Shown piece by piece: positions 40,918 through 51,507 of a stretch of 64,000 nucleotides of DNA (the stretch's first letter is position 1; each line of letters begins with the position of its first letter). The stretch comes from Pomphorhynchus laevis (taxonomy: Eukaryota; Acanthocephala; Palaeacanthocephala; Echinorhynchida; Pomphorhynchidae), in the NCBI GenBank assembly GCA_012934845.2, contig WNNJ02000066.1, positions 93,491 to 157,490 on the forward strand. Direction: 5' to 3'. Both the position numbers and the translations under genes were made by a program. The notes below the pieces were generated by a model. The model was not told the origin of the DNA. It did not search any database and was given only the letters and a program-made list of their open reading frames with translations.

Positions 40918-41240
40918 TTGGCATCAATGTCCTCTATCTGCCGATCGACCTTTCCTCTATCCTCTCAGCCAGCTTCCATCACTCCCAATATCTTACATCA
41001 CCCTCGCTGCGTATTTATCGTCCTAATATATCATCCAATCACATTCCCATATCTTCCTCACCTGACCACACCTCTCATTATACCCCCAGTGCACTCGTCT
41101 GTACAATTTTATCGCTCTTCTACCTATGTTCCTAATGATCTTAGAGTATTTGACCCACTCAGGACTACTCCCGTTACTCCTCAATTTCCACGTAAGCGAT
41201 TTCCTTCTCACGATAGGTGTATTATCATTTCTAATAATGA
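40918..41240 (+). mobile_element. E1 piece 1: ORF1 middle region
   Basis: Ser/Pro/Thr-rich translation ending PQFPRKRFPSHDRCIIISN, which matches PRNRFPSRDRCLIISN of the B' ORF1. D1 follows immediately. The stretch 40,740-40,917 shows nothing recognisable. Confidence 0.6.
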
Positions 41241-41249
41241 TAATTATCA

Positions 41250-43045
41250 TTAACATTTCTAATTATCATTTCGTATTAATGATAACTTTATCACATCGCC
41301 TCAAGATGTAGCCGATACGTTTGCGTCGACTTTTCAACTCGTAACTAATAACACAGAAATTAACCAGCAATCTCGTGTAAGCCATTCACGAAGTTATTTT
41401 GATGTTACTACCGAGGAGGTTTATAGTGAGTTAAATTCTTTACGACATTCATCACCTGGTCCGGATGGATTACATCCCCAGATACTAAAGATATTATCAA
41501 CATTTATTGCTTCACCGTTAGCTTATTTGTTTCAACTATCACTAGCTAAGTCAATTCTACCGTTAGATTGGAAAATCGCCACTGTAGTGCCAGTCCACAA
41601 AAAAGGAGATCGTCACAATCCTGAAAATTATAGAGCAATAAGCCTTACAAGTGTCGTATGTAAGATGTTAGAGCGCATATTGTATCGGCGATTACTATCC
41701 TATCTTGAATCATCGAACTTGTTAGATAATTCGCAACATGGTTTTCGTCCTGGACGTTCTTGCATGTCTAATCTTTTATGTGCACGCGAAGCATGGGTTG
41801 ATGCAGTTGCGCAGGGTAATGCAGTTGATGTCGTGTATTTCGACTTCAGTCGGGCCTTTGATAGGGTTCCCCACAATATGTTGATTGAGGCTCTTGCAGA
41901 TTACGGAATTGAAATTCCTATTATTCGATGGATTCACGCTTTCCTATCTAATCGTTCTTTCAGAGTTCGAGTTGGAAATTGTCTATCTAGACCGTCAAAT
42001 TTATCAATGGGTGTTCCTCAGGGATCGGTGTTGGGTCCATTATTATTCGTCATATTTCTGAATAGTTTGCTACGCTCTCTAAAATGTAAAAAATTAGCAT
42101 TCGCGGATGATCTTAAAATATGGAATGTCATTACATGCTATGTCGATATGCAACACTTACAAGATGACATAAATATGGTTAATAGGTGGAGCGAACTGAC
42201 CGGAATCATGATTAACATTACTAAATGTGTCCACCTCAGATTTGGTCGTAGTGATTTACCAAATGATTATTCTGTTTGCGGTGAGATTATTCCCACAAAT
42301 TCGTATACAAAAGATCTTGGGATAATTGTTCAGAATTCGTTTAAAACCGACCTCAATACTGAAAATATATGCAACACGTCGAGAAAAATTATTTACATGA
42401 TCAAAAATACCTTTAGTTCGCTTCCACCGTCTCAGTTCTCACTATTATATAAGGCGTTGATCAGACCAATCATTGATTATGCTTCGCCGGCGACTTTTCC
42501 TTCTACGCGTGGTGAAATAAACCAATTAGAAAAGATTCTTCGCCGATTTTCCAAGCTATGTTCTGGTCTTCGGAACATCGCCTACTGTGATAGACTAAGC
42601 CAACTAAATATTACTTCAGTTTACAAGAGATATGTGTACAATGATTTATTACAGTTATGGCGAATGATCCATGTCTTTCCTGGTTATCCATCGGAATCCG
42701 TTATTCTAAATGATCGCCCGAGCCACAGAGGACACTCTTTATCAGTTGTTGTGCAATCACACGGGAAATGTCATAGATACTTGCGATTATCTCACAGAGC
42801 GGTAAACCTATGGAACCGATTGCCGAATTCGATCGTGTCTATGGCACAGTACAAATCTTTCCAGAATGCGCTGTGCATGTGGATAAAAAGAGAAGATTCT
42901 TTGCAGGAAATATATAACTATATGTGACAATTTATTATTGCTGAACTACTTTTTTTTCTTTTTTTTCTTTTCTTAATATTGTGATCAGACAAAATGACTC
43001 TTTTATGTGTCAAAGTCTTGTATTAAATGATAATAATAATAATGT
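41250..43045 (+). mobile_element. D1: CR1-type LINE, 5'-truncated, in E1
   Basis: Begins in the EN-RT linker, carries an intact RT, and ends with a T-rich stretch and a tail gataataataataat at about 43,030-43,045. The left junction lies in repeats of attatcatt that resemble its own tail. It differs from C1-C3 in sequence, so it is another CR1 subfamily. Confidence 0.8.
41284..42927 (+). CDS. D1 ORF2 C-terminal part: reverse transcriptase
   Basis: The frame is open from about 41,284 to the stop at 42,925. It reads SSPGPDGLHPQILK, VPVHKKGDRHNPENYRAIS, SQHGFRPGRSCMSNLL, motif A YFDFSRAFDRVPHNML, motif B MGVPQGSVLGPLLFVIFLN and motif C FADDLKIWN, then the C-terminal block DYASPATFPSTRGEINQLE and NLWNRLPNSIV. 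All RT motifs are sound; only the endonuclease and ORF1 are gone through 5' truncation, which is typical of incomplete reverse transcription. The Met at 41,527 used by a simple ORF call is not a real start. Confidence 0.85.
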   Translation, partial: NFITSPQDVADTFASTFQLVTNNTEINQQSRVSHSRSYFDVTTEEVYSELNSLRHSSPGPDGLHPQILKILSTFIASPLAYLFQLSLAKSILPLDWKIATVVPVHKKGDRHNPENYRAISLTSVVCKMLERILYRRLLSYLESSNLLDNSQHGFRPGRSCMSNLLCAREAWVDAVAQGNAVDVVYFDFSRAFDRVPHNMLIEALADYGIEIPIIRWIHAFLSNRSFRVRVGNCLSRPSNLSMGVPQGSVLGPLLFVIFLNSLLRSLKCKKLAFADDLKIWNVITCYVDMQHLQDDINMVNRWSELTGIMINITKCVHLRFGRSDLPNDYSVCGEIIPTNSYTKDLGIIVQNSFKTDLNTENICNTSRKIIYMIKNTFSSLPPSQFSLLYKALIRPIIDYASPATFPSTRGEINQLEKILRRFSKLCSGLRNIAYCDRLSQLNITSVYKRYVYNDLLQLWRMIHVFPGYPSESVILNDRPSHRGHSLSVVVQSHGKCHRYLRLSHRAVNLWNRLPNSIVSMAQYKSFQNALCMWIKREDSLQEIYNYM

Positions 43046-44565
43046 TAAACCCTTTGATTCTTCTTCTCCTCTAGCCCGTCTTGATACCGATGTTTTCGCT
43101 TTCCGCTTAATCATTGCCACGATTCTTTCTATCGATAATCCGTCTCTTTTCAGTGTTGTCTATCCACTTTCCGTATATCGTCTTATTAAGTCAGTTTCTG
43201 CACCCGATTATTATCGTTTCCCACTTTTAAAGGTGGTTCTTAGAAACCTTACCCAAGCCTCCACTATTTTATCTCAACAGTTAAAACTTGTCATCCTCCT
43301 CTACTTGCCAAATTTTCCCTGACCGCTTACTCTCTGAAATTGCTCAACTCTCCACTGCTCGTCTTGAAAAGCGTCGACGCGAAGTCAATGGCGAGTCATC
43401 TCTTGCCATTTAAAATGCAAATGGAAATGTTCGTGTACTCCATCTACGTCCAAAAATCCGTTGACTACATGTATCTCTTCATCTCCTTCTAGAGCCAACA
43501 ATCAAACAAAACGATCTTTTTGCCATGCACTTCTTAACACCCATTCAATTCTTCATAAAACTGACTTATTTGTAGATCTCTTCGCACAACAATTACTAGA
43601 TTTTTGTCTCACTGAATCCTGGCATACTAATTCTGAAGACCTTGTAATCCGTAATCTACGTTCCTTTGGGTTTTCTCTTGTGACTCCGCTCGCCCCATTG
43701 ACCTTAACAATATTTATTACTTCTCATCATGGCGGAATCGTCGCCTTCGCTCGTATCCCTTCGTTTCTTGAAAAATCGATTTCTCCTTACCCTGTACTAC
43801 ATTTGAACTGCTCTATTGTAAATCTTCATTTCCTTTGTCTTTTTGACTTGCAATCATCTATCATCTGGATTCGTCTTCACCGTCTTGCCGACTTTTTAAT
43901 GATCTCTCTGATATACTATCAAATCGTTCATTTTCTTATTGACCTTTAATTGTCCTTGGTGATTTCAACATCCGTCTAGATCGCCCTTCTGATTCAGATT
44001 CCATAAAACTTGTAAGTCTTCTGTCTGACTTTAGCCTCCATTTGCTAACAAACCTCCCCACCGATATTCTTGGTAACTCTCTTGATATTATCGTTTTTAC
44101 CAACAGTTTCATTATATACGCTTCCTCTACAATCTCAGATCCTTGTTTTTGCGATCATTTTCTTATCAATGTTAATATCACTATCTCGTTCGCTCATGTT
44201 CGCAACTCTCCTACTTTAAGTCGACCATGGCAATTCCTCGACCTTACTCTCTTTCATTTCCCTATCCTTGACTCTCTTATCTTGTCGCATTCTGCAACGT
44301 CTTTGACAGCTTATAGTCTATCCACACTTTTCACGAATGAGCTCTCTAACATCCTCATTCTATTTTACTTGCCAGCCCCGAATTCCTAAACGCTCCTCGT
44401 GTGCCCCCTAATTCGACTCTGAGTGTAAAATTGCCAAGCGCATTTTACGTCGCTCTTTTAGAGTCTTCTTTCCTTCCCTCAAACGTGGTCACACTTCTAT
44501 TTCTAATCATAGTGCTCATAACTTAAATCATCGACGTTCCCATCACTCTCTTCTACGTGATTAAT
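42990..44565 (+). mobile_element. E1 piece 2: ORF1 end and endonuclease
   Basis: ORF1 tail SPLARLDTDVFAFRLIIATIL and LLKVVLRNLTQASTILSQQ, then endonuclease pieces LLNTHSILHKTDLF, LTESWHTNSEDL, HHGGIVAFA, VLGDFNIRLDRPSDSDS. Many frame changes. It is cut at 44,565 by C3. Confidence 0.65.
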
Positions 44566-47317
44566 TATTATTATTATTATACATTCAACAACATACGAGC
44601 ATTAGCTCAAATAGCTGGCTCACAATAAGTTCGTAAATAAATTAATTAGTTTTTAAAATAAGGAAATGCAACACGAAACATTGCTTGATCCATTCGTAGT
44701 CTTCTTTTAAAAGCACTAAGTGAACTGCATCCAACGGTGTCTGCATCAAGGTTGTTCCACAGCTCAACAATTCTTCTATCAAATTGCATCGCGCCCAATT
44801 TCTGTACTCTGTTTCTTCGAATAGTTAAAGAATGACCGCGAAGAACATTTGAACAACGTAGTTGAACCCTACTCCGAAGAGGGTGATGAGGACGTTGGAA
44901 TAAATGCCAAACAAGGCACATATCCATGTACCGACGGGTCCATGTGACGGTCTCAAGTCCTAATGATATCAGTCTGTCTTCATAAGGCAGCGACGCCAAC
45001 GTTGGTGCTAGCTTTGTTGCCCTGCGAAGTACCCTCTCTGATTTCTTATGTTCATGCACAGTACGTGGGTATACAACCGGAGCTGCATATAAAAGTCTAC
45101 TCAATACATGTGCTAAAATCAGAGGCCGAAGAGCAGTCGGATTAACGCGAACAAACGCGCGTCGAATCATACCTATCATTTTATTGGAGTTGGCACAAGC
45201 TTGATCAGTGTGCTTTTTGGTTGATAAATTAGAGGTAACCCATACTCCTAAATCTTTGTAACTATCGACACTTTCCACAATACAGTCCTTATATGTGTAA
45301 CAAGCTGATGTTAGTTGCTTGCGAGCATTACCAATAATACGCATGTGTTTGCATTTCGAAACATTTATCACAAGCTTGTTTAACGCCGCCCACAACTCCA
45401 AATTATCTATGTCAGTTTGCAAATTATCAACATCCTCACATGAATGAATGGGCCGCCATATTTTTAAGTCATCTGCATACAAACATGATCGAGAGCGAAT
45501 GCACCCAGGCAAATCGTTAACATAAATGCTGAATAAAAGCGGACCCAAAACTGAACCTTGAGGTACTCCAATATGACATTCTCTAGACACAGACAATGAC
45601 CAATCGACAAGTACTCGAAAGCAACGATCACGAAGAAATTCTCTAATCCAATCAACTATTATGTTTGGGAGTCCAGTATTGACAAGTTTCTGAAGAAGTA
45701 GACCATGATCTACTCTATCAAAAGCTTTAGAAAAGTCGAAGAATATAATGTCTGTATCGATATAATGTGTCTTATTCGCTGTCCAATCAAGATGAGCATC
45801 AAGCAAATTTGAAACAGTTGAATAACCCTCCCGAAATCCGTGCTGATTAGGGACTAAAATTTTTCCTACACGAAAAAACTCAACCATGTAGCGATGCACA
45901 AACCTCTCCAACACTCTACAGCAAATGCAGGTAATGCTCACCGGCCTATAATTCTCGACGGAAGAGCGATCTCCCTTCTTGAAGTAGGGAAGAACAATTG
46001 ACTGCTTCCACACATTAGGAAGAGATCTTTCCAAGATTGACTGGCGAAAAATTGCACAGAGAGGAACGCAAATTGAGCCTGCTAATCTGCGCAGATAAAC
46101 AGAAGGTAGTAAGTCACAACCTCTTGAATTATTTGCTTTTAGACGGCGTAATTCGGAATAGACTTTAGCTGGCGTTATCAAATTGTCAAGGTCCAACTCA
46201 AGACACGTGTCAGAGTAAGTGTTCAGCACACTAGATTCCATACAAAAAGTTTGATGTTCATTTGCTGGCTCTACTGAAGTGCAATAGTGTGCCGCAAACT
46301 CTTCAGCTAGGTCATTCGCAGAAATGTCATAGAAGTAGTGACAAATCGAAGAATCAACAGCTCCCCTGCTTGATAGGTACTGAAAAAGGACCTTTAAATC
46401 GTATTTACACTTGTTAGCTAATGCATTCTCAAATGCACACCGCTTCTTTCTCTTCAATGAATTGAATAAATTTCTTGCCTGTTTAAAAACATCATAACTA
46501 CACTCCCCAACTTTGTAGCGATTGAAGATCAAATTACGAGTCCTCAATGCTGAACGTAACTCAGAATCGAACCAGGGAGAATCTTTTCGACGTGTCCTGC
46601 TTCTAAGTGGAGAGAATAAAATAAGCAGCGACTCTAAGGTTCTCTGAAAGTAATTCCACGCGCCGTGTACTCCAACAACAGCGGGATCTGGCCAGGTAGC
46701 TGTTGAAAGTATTGACTTAATTGCACCTGTGTTGGTTTTGAAAGCATTAACCACTTGATTTTCACGCGGACCTCGAGTATCTTCTTGAAACCTTAACCTA
46801 ATGATCAATACGCAATGATCAGACATACCGATCGGGGCATCATAACGGATAGCGTTAATAATCTCACTGTTCGAAGATAAACATACATCTAATAGAGATC
46901 TACTGTCACTAGCAAAACGAGTGTAATTTTGAACATGCTGAGTTAAACCACAATAGATGATACACTCCAGAAGGTCATAGGAAGCATGGTCACAAGTAGG
47001 AAAAGCCGTATACGAATTCCAATCAACCGAAGGCATATTCAAGTCACCAAGTATTAAAACATTGGAGGTACCTTTAGAATAAAGTTCTACTTCCCCAATC
47101 AGTTTATCTGTGGCGGCCAAGGGTGAACGATATACTACCCCCAGAACAAGCGGAGCGGTATGCATGAATTTTACCCGACACCACAAACTTTCGACTTTAT
47201 TAGAAGAAGAAGTGCTAAGAATAGTTACTTTCACATCGTTGCTCACATAAAGAATAACACCTCCACCTCTTCCACTTTTACGATCACTGCGGAAAACCAG
47301 ATAACCAGAATAGTTTT
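44566..47317 (-). mobile_element. C3: CR1-type LINE, 5'-truncated in the endonuclease, in E1
   Basis: The tail (att)n is on the left (44,566-44,580) followed by a 3' UTR that reads gagctaatgctcgtatgttg on the minus strand, related to the C1 end. The 5' truncation is at about 47,317. The bases ttaat flank both sides and may be the target duplication. Confidence 0.85.
44646..47317 (-). CDS. C3 ORF2: partial APE endonuclease / reverse transcriptase
   Basis: Open from the truncation point to the stop at 44,646. The endonuclease begins at RSDRKSGRGGGVILYV and continues VVYRSPLAA, LILGDLNMPSVDW, MSDHCVLIIRL. RT: NSRGCDLLPSVYL, YFKKGDRSSVENYRPVSITC, QHGFREGYSTVSNL, motif A FFDFSKAFDRVDHGLL, motif B GVPQGSVLGPLLFSIYVND and motif C YADDLKIWRPI; C-terminus ELWNNLDADTVGCSSL. 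The reading frame is clean over about 890 codons, so the only visible defect is the missing 5' end. It is close in sequence to C2. Confidence 0.9.
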
Positions 47318-47319
47318 AA

Positions 47320-47757
47320 TGCAAACTATTTTGACAATCAACATCGAATCATTGTCTGATCAAAAGTATACTAGGAGAACCTTTAATTAGAACCCCACGA
47401 GTTCTCTTATTTCCAATAAAAATCACTACGATCATCTCCTCTATCCATTAAATCATCAATCATCATCTTGCTGATTATGCTAATTTCTTCATGAGCTATT
47501 CCATCTTCCTGTTTTTTCTTGCGAAGTCTTTAAGGCTTTCCTCTCTGATCAATACCTCTTCGCCTGCCGTCCCTATTCATACGTATGTACTTAAATCTAT
47601 TTATTTTATCATATTACCGTTCCTTACCACTCTTTTCAATCGTTTTATTAGTAGCTGCATTTGTCCAGAAAACTGAAAATAAGCCATCGTACGTTCTCTT
47701 TTAAAGAAATCGTTTCTCGATCTTTTACATCTTCACACCGTCCGATTTCTCTTCTAC
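47320..47757 (+). mobile_element. E1 piece 3: EN-RT linker and RT start
   Basis: Decayed translation includes SPAVPIHTYVLKSIYFIILP and FLTTLFNRFISS, matching SDPIPTHLLKNICTFILPFL and LTTLFNSSIRS of B'. It ends in ttctcttctac, where A4 begins. Confidence 0.65.
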
Positions 47758-47769
47758 AAATCAAAGACA

Positions 47770-48822
47770 ATGACAATCGAACTTGTGCGACAGGGAAACT
47801 ACAGCAAGGCAATGAAACGAATATCTTCGTCACGGCTGGCGCCGTTCACAGAACAGACACACCGTAAGCTCACAGATTTGCACCCACCCGGTAAAGGTAT
47901 TATAACCTCAATCCCAACGGCAGAACACGGTATTGTCATCGATTCGGATACCGTTCGTGATTCAATTTTCTCATTCCCCTCTGCATCGTCACCAGGTTGT
48001 CTGGGTTTAAGAGCCGAACACCTACAAGACATGATCACAGCGGACCAGTCTGGAAAGCTTCTAAGCCGCCTGACACATCTGATAAATTATATGGCAGCCG
48101 GTGACCTTCCTGTAGATATATCTCGATATTTTGCTGGTGCGGATCTTATCGCTCTAGAAAAACCAAATGGAGGTATACGCCCAATAGCGTCAGGAGAATT
48201 GTTATGGAGGGTGTGTGCAAAATGTATTTGCACGAAGATGCGCGATAAGTTCACTCAAATATTTCAACCACAGCAGGTCGGTGTTGCAGTGGCAAATGGC
48301 GCAGATTTAATTATTCACTAGGTTCAACGATTGCACGAACAGATGCACACCTCGGAAAATTGGGTATGGGCGAAAGTGGATGTTTCGAACGCTTTTAATA
48401 CAGTTGACAGGCAATGCTTTATTGACGCAGTCGACATTGAAGCACCTTCTATCGGACCGTGGATCAAATGGTGCTACTCGCAACCATCAAAATTACGATT
48501 TAACGCAGCAAAAAGCCTTACATCGTCAGCAGGAGTACAACTTGAGGACCCTCTGGGCCCATTCCTTTTCGCACTGGAAACCCAACCGATTATTCGGAAA
48601 GTCGACTCGGTCACAGACATCGGCTTTAACAAGTGGTATTTAGACGATGGAATAATTGGAGGTGAACCCAAGGCAGTTGCTATCACATTAAACATGATTG
48701 CAAATGAGCTGGAAAAAATCGGACTATCAATGAATTGGCAAAAAAACCGAATTAATAGGTCACACAGAAGCAATTATATCAACGCAGACAGGATGGACTC
48801 ACTCTCCACATACCAAGACTGA
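47770..48822 (+). pseudogene. A4 reverse transcriptase part, broken
   Basis: One frame with a TAG at 48,319-48,321, probably from a CAG codon. It shows LTDLHPPGKG, SSPGCLGLRAEHLQDM, GGIRPIASGELLWRVC, QPQQVGVAVANGADL, motif A AKVDVSNAFNTVDRQ and motif C WYLDDGIIGG. Motif B reads GVQLEDPLGPFLF where a working RT has QGDPLGP, so the RT is probably inactive apart from the stop. A frame change lies between 48,800 and 48,839. This RT is of the REL-LINE type but of another lineage than A2/A3. Confidence 0.8.
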
Positions 48823-48838
48823 CGGCAATTTTACTCTT

Positions 48839-50830
48839 TTGGGATGCCCAATTGGTTCGCAAGAGTTTGTAGAAGCATATCTCATAAATAGTTGCTTACC
48901 AAACCTAGTAAATGACACAGAGCTTGTCGCGTCGCTTCCGGACGCCCATGTGGCTTACCTGCTATTGCGCTACTGTGCTTCCGCTCAACGAATAGCATTC
49001 CTAATGAGAAATGTAGATCAAGCAAGCACCGAACTTTTCTGTAAGCAATTTGATAATGCTGTGATACGGGCGATGGAAATCATCGCTTCAATACAACTGT
49101 CAGCGCGAACACGATCTCAAGTTGAGCTCCCACTAAAAATGGGCGGTCTGGGCCTTAGGAGTACAAACAAACACAGAGCGGCAGCCTTTGCAGCAAGCGT
49201 CAGCACAGTGGCCGCGTTTGTGAACCAGGATCCAAATACATTTCCGGGCTTTGTAAACGCGAATGAAATACTTGCGCTACACGGAGCAGAAGTGGAACAA
49301 CAGGCTTCATCCACAAGACAACATCAAATATCGTTCAAAATCGACTCAGAGAAGCGGAAAAATCTATTAGACACAGGAGATGATCGGACAAGGGCCAGAC
49401 TAATAGCGGTATCACAGCCACATGCGAACGCATGGTTACAATGCGCCCCAAATCGAAGTCTCGGCCTAGCTCTTACCGAGCAAGAATTTACAATTCTTAT
49501 AAGAATGTGGTTAGGCCTGCAAATTGCTCCAAGTGACTACCGTTGTAGTCGATGTTTTCGAAACGCAGATGCTGAGGGCTTCCATGCACTAACTTGCAAC
49601 TACGGTGGTTTTCCAGGAATGCGTCATAATGGAATTCGTGACGTCGTTCTCCAGGCGGCACAATCAGCAGGAATGCATGTGGGTTGCGAGGTTCGCAACC
49701 TTGTCCAAAATCTACAAGAACGGCCAGCCGATATTCTGATCTACGGGGATCCTTCAGATGCTATAGACTTCGCGGTAACACATCCAATACAGAAATCCTT
49801 TCTTCGCCGGTCAGCTTATGTGCCTAGTTACGCAGCTGCGCAGTACGCATCATCGGTCAAAGATAGAAAGTACCGTGCTAAAATGATTGAGGCGGGATAT
49901 AACTTCATACCTGCAGTCTTGGAGTGTTACGGCGGCTGGAATATGGAAGGGGAGAAAATCATCAGACGAATCGCCCGATACTTAGCAATTCGATCATCTA
50001 TACCATACAGCATCGCATCTGCACGGCTCTTTCAACGAATATCAATAGCACTCATGAGAGGAAATTCAAAAGCTATATTATCTAGCATTGATATGTTAAA
50101 CCGACCGTATTACGAGATTGCTAACCCCATAATGGAGAATCCCACACGAAGAATGAACCCCTTCCAGGCACTTGATCTGGCAGTTGACTCTCTTCCATCG
50201 TCAATTGATCAGTCCGCTCCTGGATACATTGAATTTAACAATACAAATGAAGTAACTGTCACGCTAGCTAATATACCAGGATCCAGTGTCGATACGTCAG
50301 TTTTTACAGGAACTCATAAATTGTGTTCCTACAGAGATTGTGTACTTATAGAAGAAAACGGAAAATTCACACTAAAAGTATTGAGCTCTGCAATCACAGT
50401 AAAGCCCCAAAGTCTTTCAAGCAAAATTAAGCCACATTTTGACACCTTTCTGCAACAATGTGACAATTCATCAAATAATAACGACGCTGATGATCCTGAA
50501 TCTTTACCTATAAACTCACAGCCAGAAACCGAAATTAGTAAACATACCGTCGTTTATATGACACATGACGTACATACATTATCTGATTCTGAATTAACTG
50601 ACAGTTTATCGAACGCAAATAGTGATAATTATGAATCGGGCGGAAATTTTAATTATGAAATAGAATTATTAACTGACTTTTGTGAAACAGATCAAATAAT
50701 CACGCCCACTATAAACAAACAAATGATACCGGAAAAAGGCCGGCTAGTTGTCAGTGGATCGGTTGATTCAGATATTCTAGATGATCAGGCGCTATCTGAA
50801 AGTAGTGCTAACGAAGAGGAGGAAGTCTAA
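48839..50830 (+). CDS. A4 C-terminus: thumb, REL endonuclease and EAF-like domain (fusion)
   Basis: 663 codons with no stop. Residues 1-230 follow the RT thumb region (GCPIGSQEFVEAYL, PLKMGGLGLRST). A CCHC knuckle is at Cys236, Cys239, His249, Cys253; then RHNGIRD (~262), PD-(D/E)XK pieces with Asp298 (RPADILIYG) and Asp310 (IDFAV), KDRKY (~341) and FIPAVLECYGGW. The usual REL protein end, RLFQRISIALMRGNSKAIL, is at ~396-414. Residues ~441-530 resemble the N-terminal domain of ELL-associated factors: SSIDQSAPG, EVTVTLANIPGSS, VFTGTHKLCSYRDCVLIEE, NGKFTLKVLSSAITVK and SSKI. The acidic end (ILDDQALSESSANEEEE) resembles the EAF C-terminal signature. EAF proteins bind ELL elongation factors in the nucleus. 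The fusion is in frame and intronless. The EAF match is by recognition only. Confidence 0.75.
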   Translation: MGCPIGSQEFVEAYLINSCLPNLVNDTELVASLPDAHVAYLLLRYCASAQRIAFLMRNVDQASTELFCKQFDNAVIRAMEIIASIQLSARTRSQVELPLKMGGLGLRSTNKHRAAAFAASVSTVAAFVNQDPNTFPGFVNANEILALHGAEVEQQASSTRQHQISFKIDSEKRKNLLDTGDDRTRARLIAVSQPHANAWLQCAPNRSLGLALTEQEFTILIRMWLGLQIAPSDYRCSRCFRNADAEGFHALTCNYGGFPGMRHNGIRDVVLQAAQSAGMHVGCEVRNLVQNLQERPADILIYGDPSDAIDFAVTHPIQKSFLRRSAYVPSYAAAQYASSVKDRKYRAKMIEAGYNFIPAVLECYGGWNMEGEKIIRRIARYLAIRSSIPYSIASARLFQRISIALMRGNSKAILSSIDMLNRPYYEIANPIMENPTRRMNPFQALDLAVDSLPSSIDQSAPGYIEFNNTNEVTVTLANIPGSSVDTSVFTGTHKLCSYRDCVLIEENGKFTLKVLSSAITVKPQSLSSKIKPHFDTFLQQCDNSSNNNDADDPESLPINSQPETEISKHTVVYMTHDVHTLSDSELTDSLSNANSDNYESGGNFNYEIELLTDFCETDQIITPTINKQMIPEKGRLVVSGSVDSDILDDQALSESSANEEEEV

Positions 50831-50904
50831 CACTATCGATCATGGACATTATACGAAGAGGTTAACTATATCGTTAATATTGTCAAACTTTGAATGGTGT
50901 ATTC

Positions 50905-51310
50905 TTCCGACCTAATCTAAACTCCTTGAGCGTTTTGTGTTACTTCAAGTCAATCTATACCTTGTTTCCTCTAATTTATACCCTCTTTTCGATCTACATT
51001 TCGCTCTAATCACTATACTGAACTTGCTTGTCTAAAAATATTCAGTGATCAACTTCAAACCCGCGATATGAAATTATGAGTGTCGTAATCTCTCTTGACC
51101 TGTATTCTGCGTTTGATATTGTTGCTTATTCTGTTCTATTATCTCAGCTTTGTCACGACTATGGATTCTCAATTCCTACTGTAGCCTGGTACACATCTAA
51201 CCTCCTCTTTTTCACACCAAACCCTTTTTCATCTATATACGCTTCCATCTCGCACGGTGTTCCACAAGGCTTCGTCGAGTTCCACTTATTTTCCTTTGTC
51301 TGATTTAAAA
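50905..51310 (+). mobile_element. E1 piece 4: RT middle region
   Basis: Includes SLDLYSAFDIVAYSVLLSQL (motif A, with substitutions), HDYGFSIPTVAWYTS and SHGVPQGFVEFHLFSF (motif B). It ends at about 51,310 where F1 begins. Confidence 0.65.
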
Positions 51311-51366
51311 AAGTTTGAGATCTAAAGTAAATACACAGAGACAATGGATCGCCATCGAATTTTTGG

Positions 51367-51507
51367 CTACTGACAAGCAATATTACGACAACCTTCGAAA
51401 AACCTTCGACAACCTTCTTGGCTGCTTAATATACTACTTACAACATACATTCTATACAATCACTGGACATACAATCTACTGACAAGCAATATTGCGACAA
51501 CCTTCGA
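51367..51507 (+). repeat. 32-bp direct repeat in the F1 leader
   Basis: ctactgacaagcaatatt(a/g) + cgacaaccttcga occurs at 51,367-51,398 and 51,476-51,507, with one difference. It may be a two-copy promoter monomer or a mark of a re-insertion at the 5' end. Confidence 0.8.

Larger units (their letters stand above)
47758..50903 (+). mobile_element. A4: REL-type LINE carrying an EAF-like domain, in E1
   Basis: The insertion is bounded by E1 sequence on both sides (RT block ending near 47,757, resuming near 50,905 with aatctaaactccttgag). It is 5'-truncated. Unlike A2 and A3 it has no poly(A) tail and no TGTAGACAACG target. Because E1 codons resume immediately after it, the RT, the REL domain and the EAF-like part arrived as one unit. 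The RT part has one stop and one frame change; the rest is open. Confidence 0.8.
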
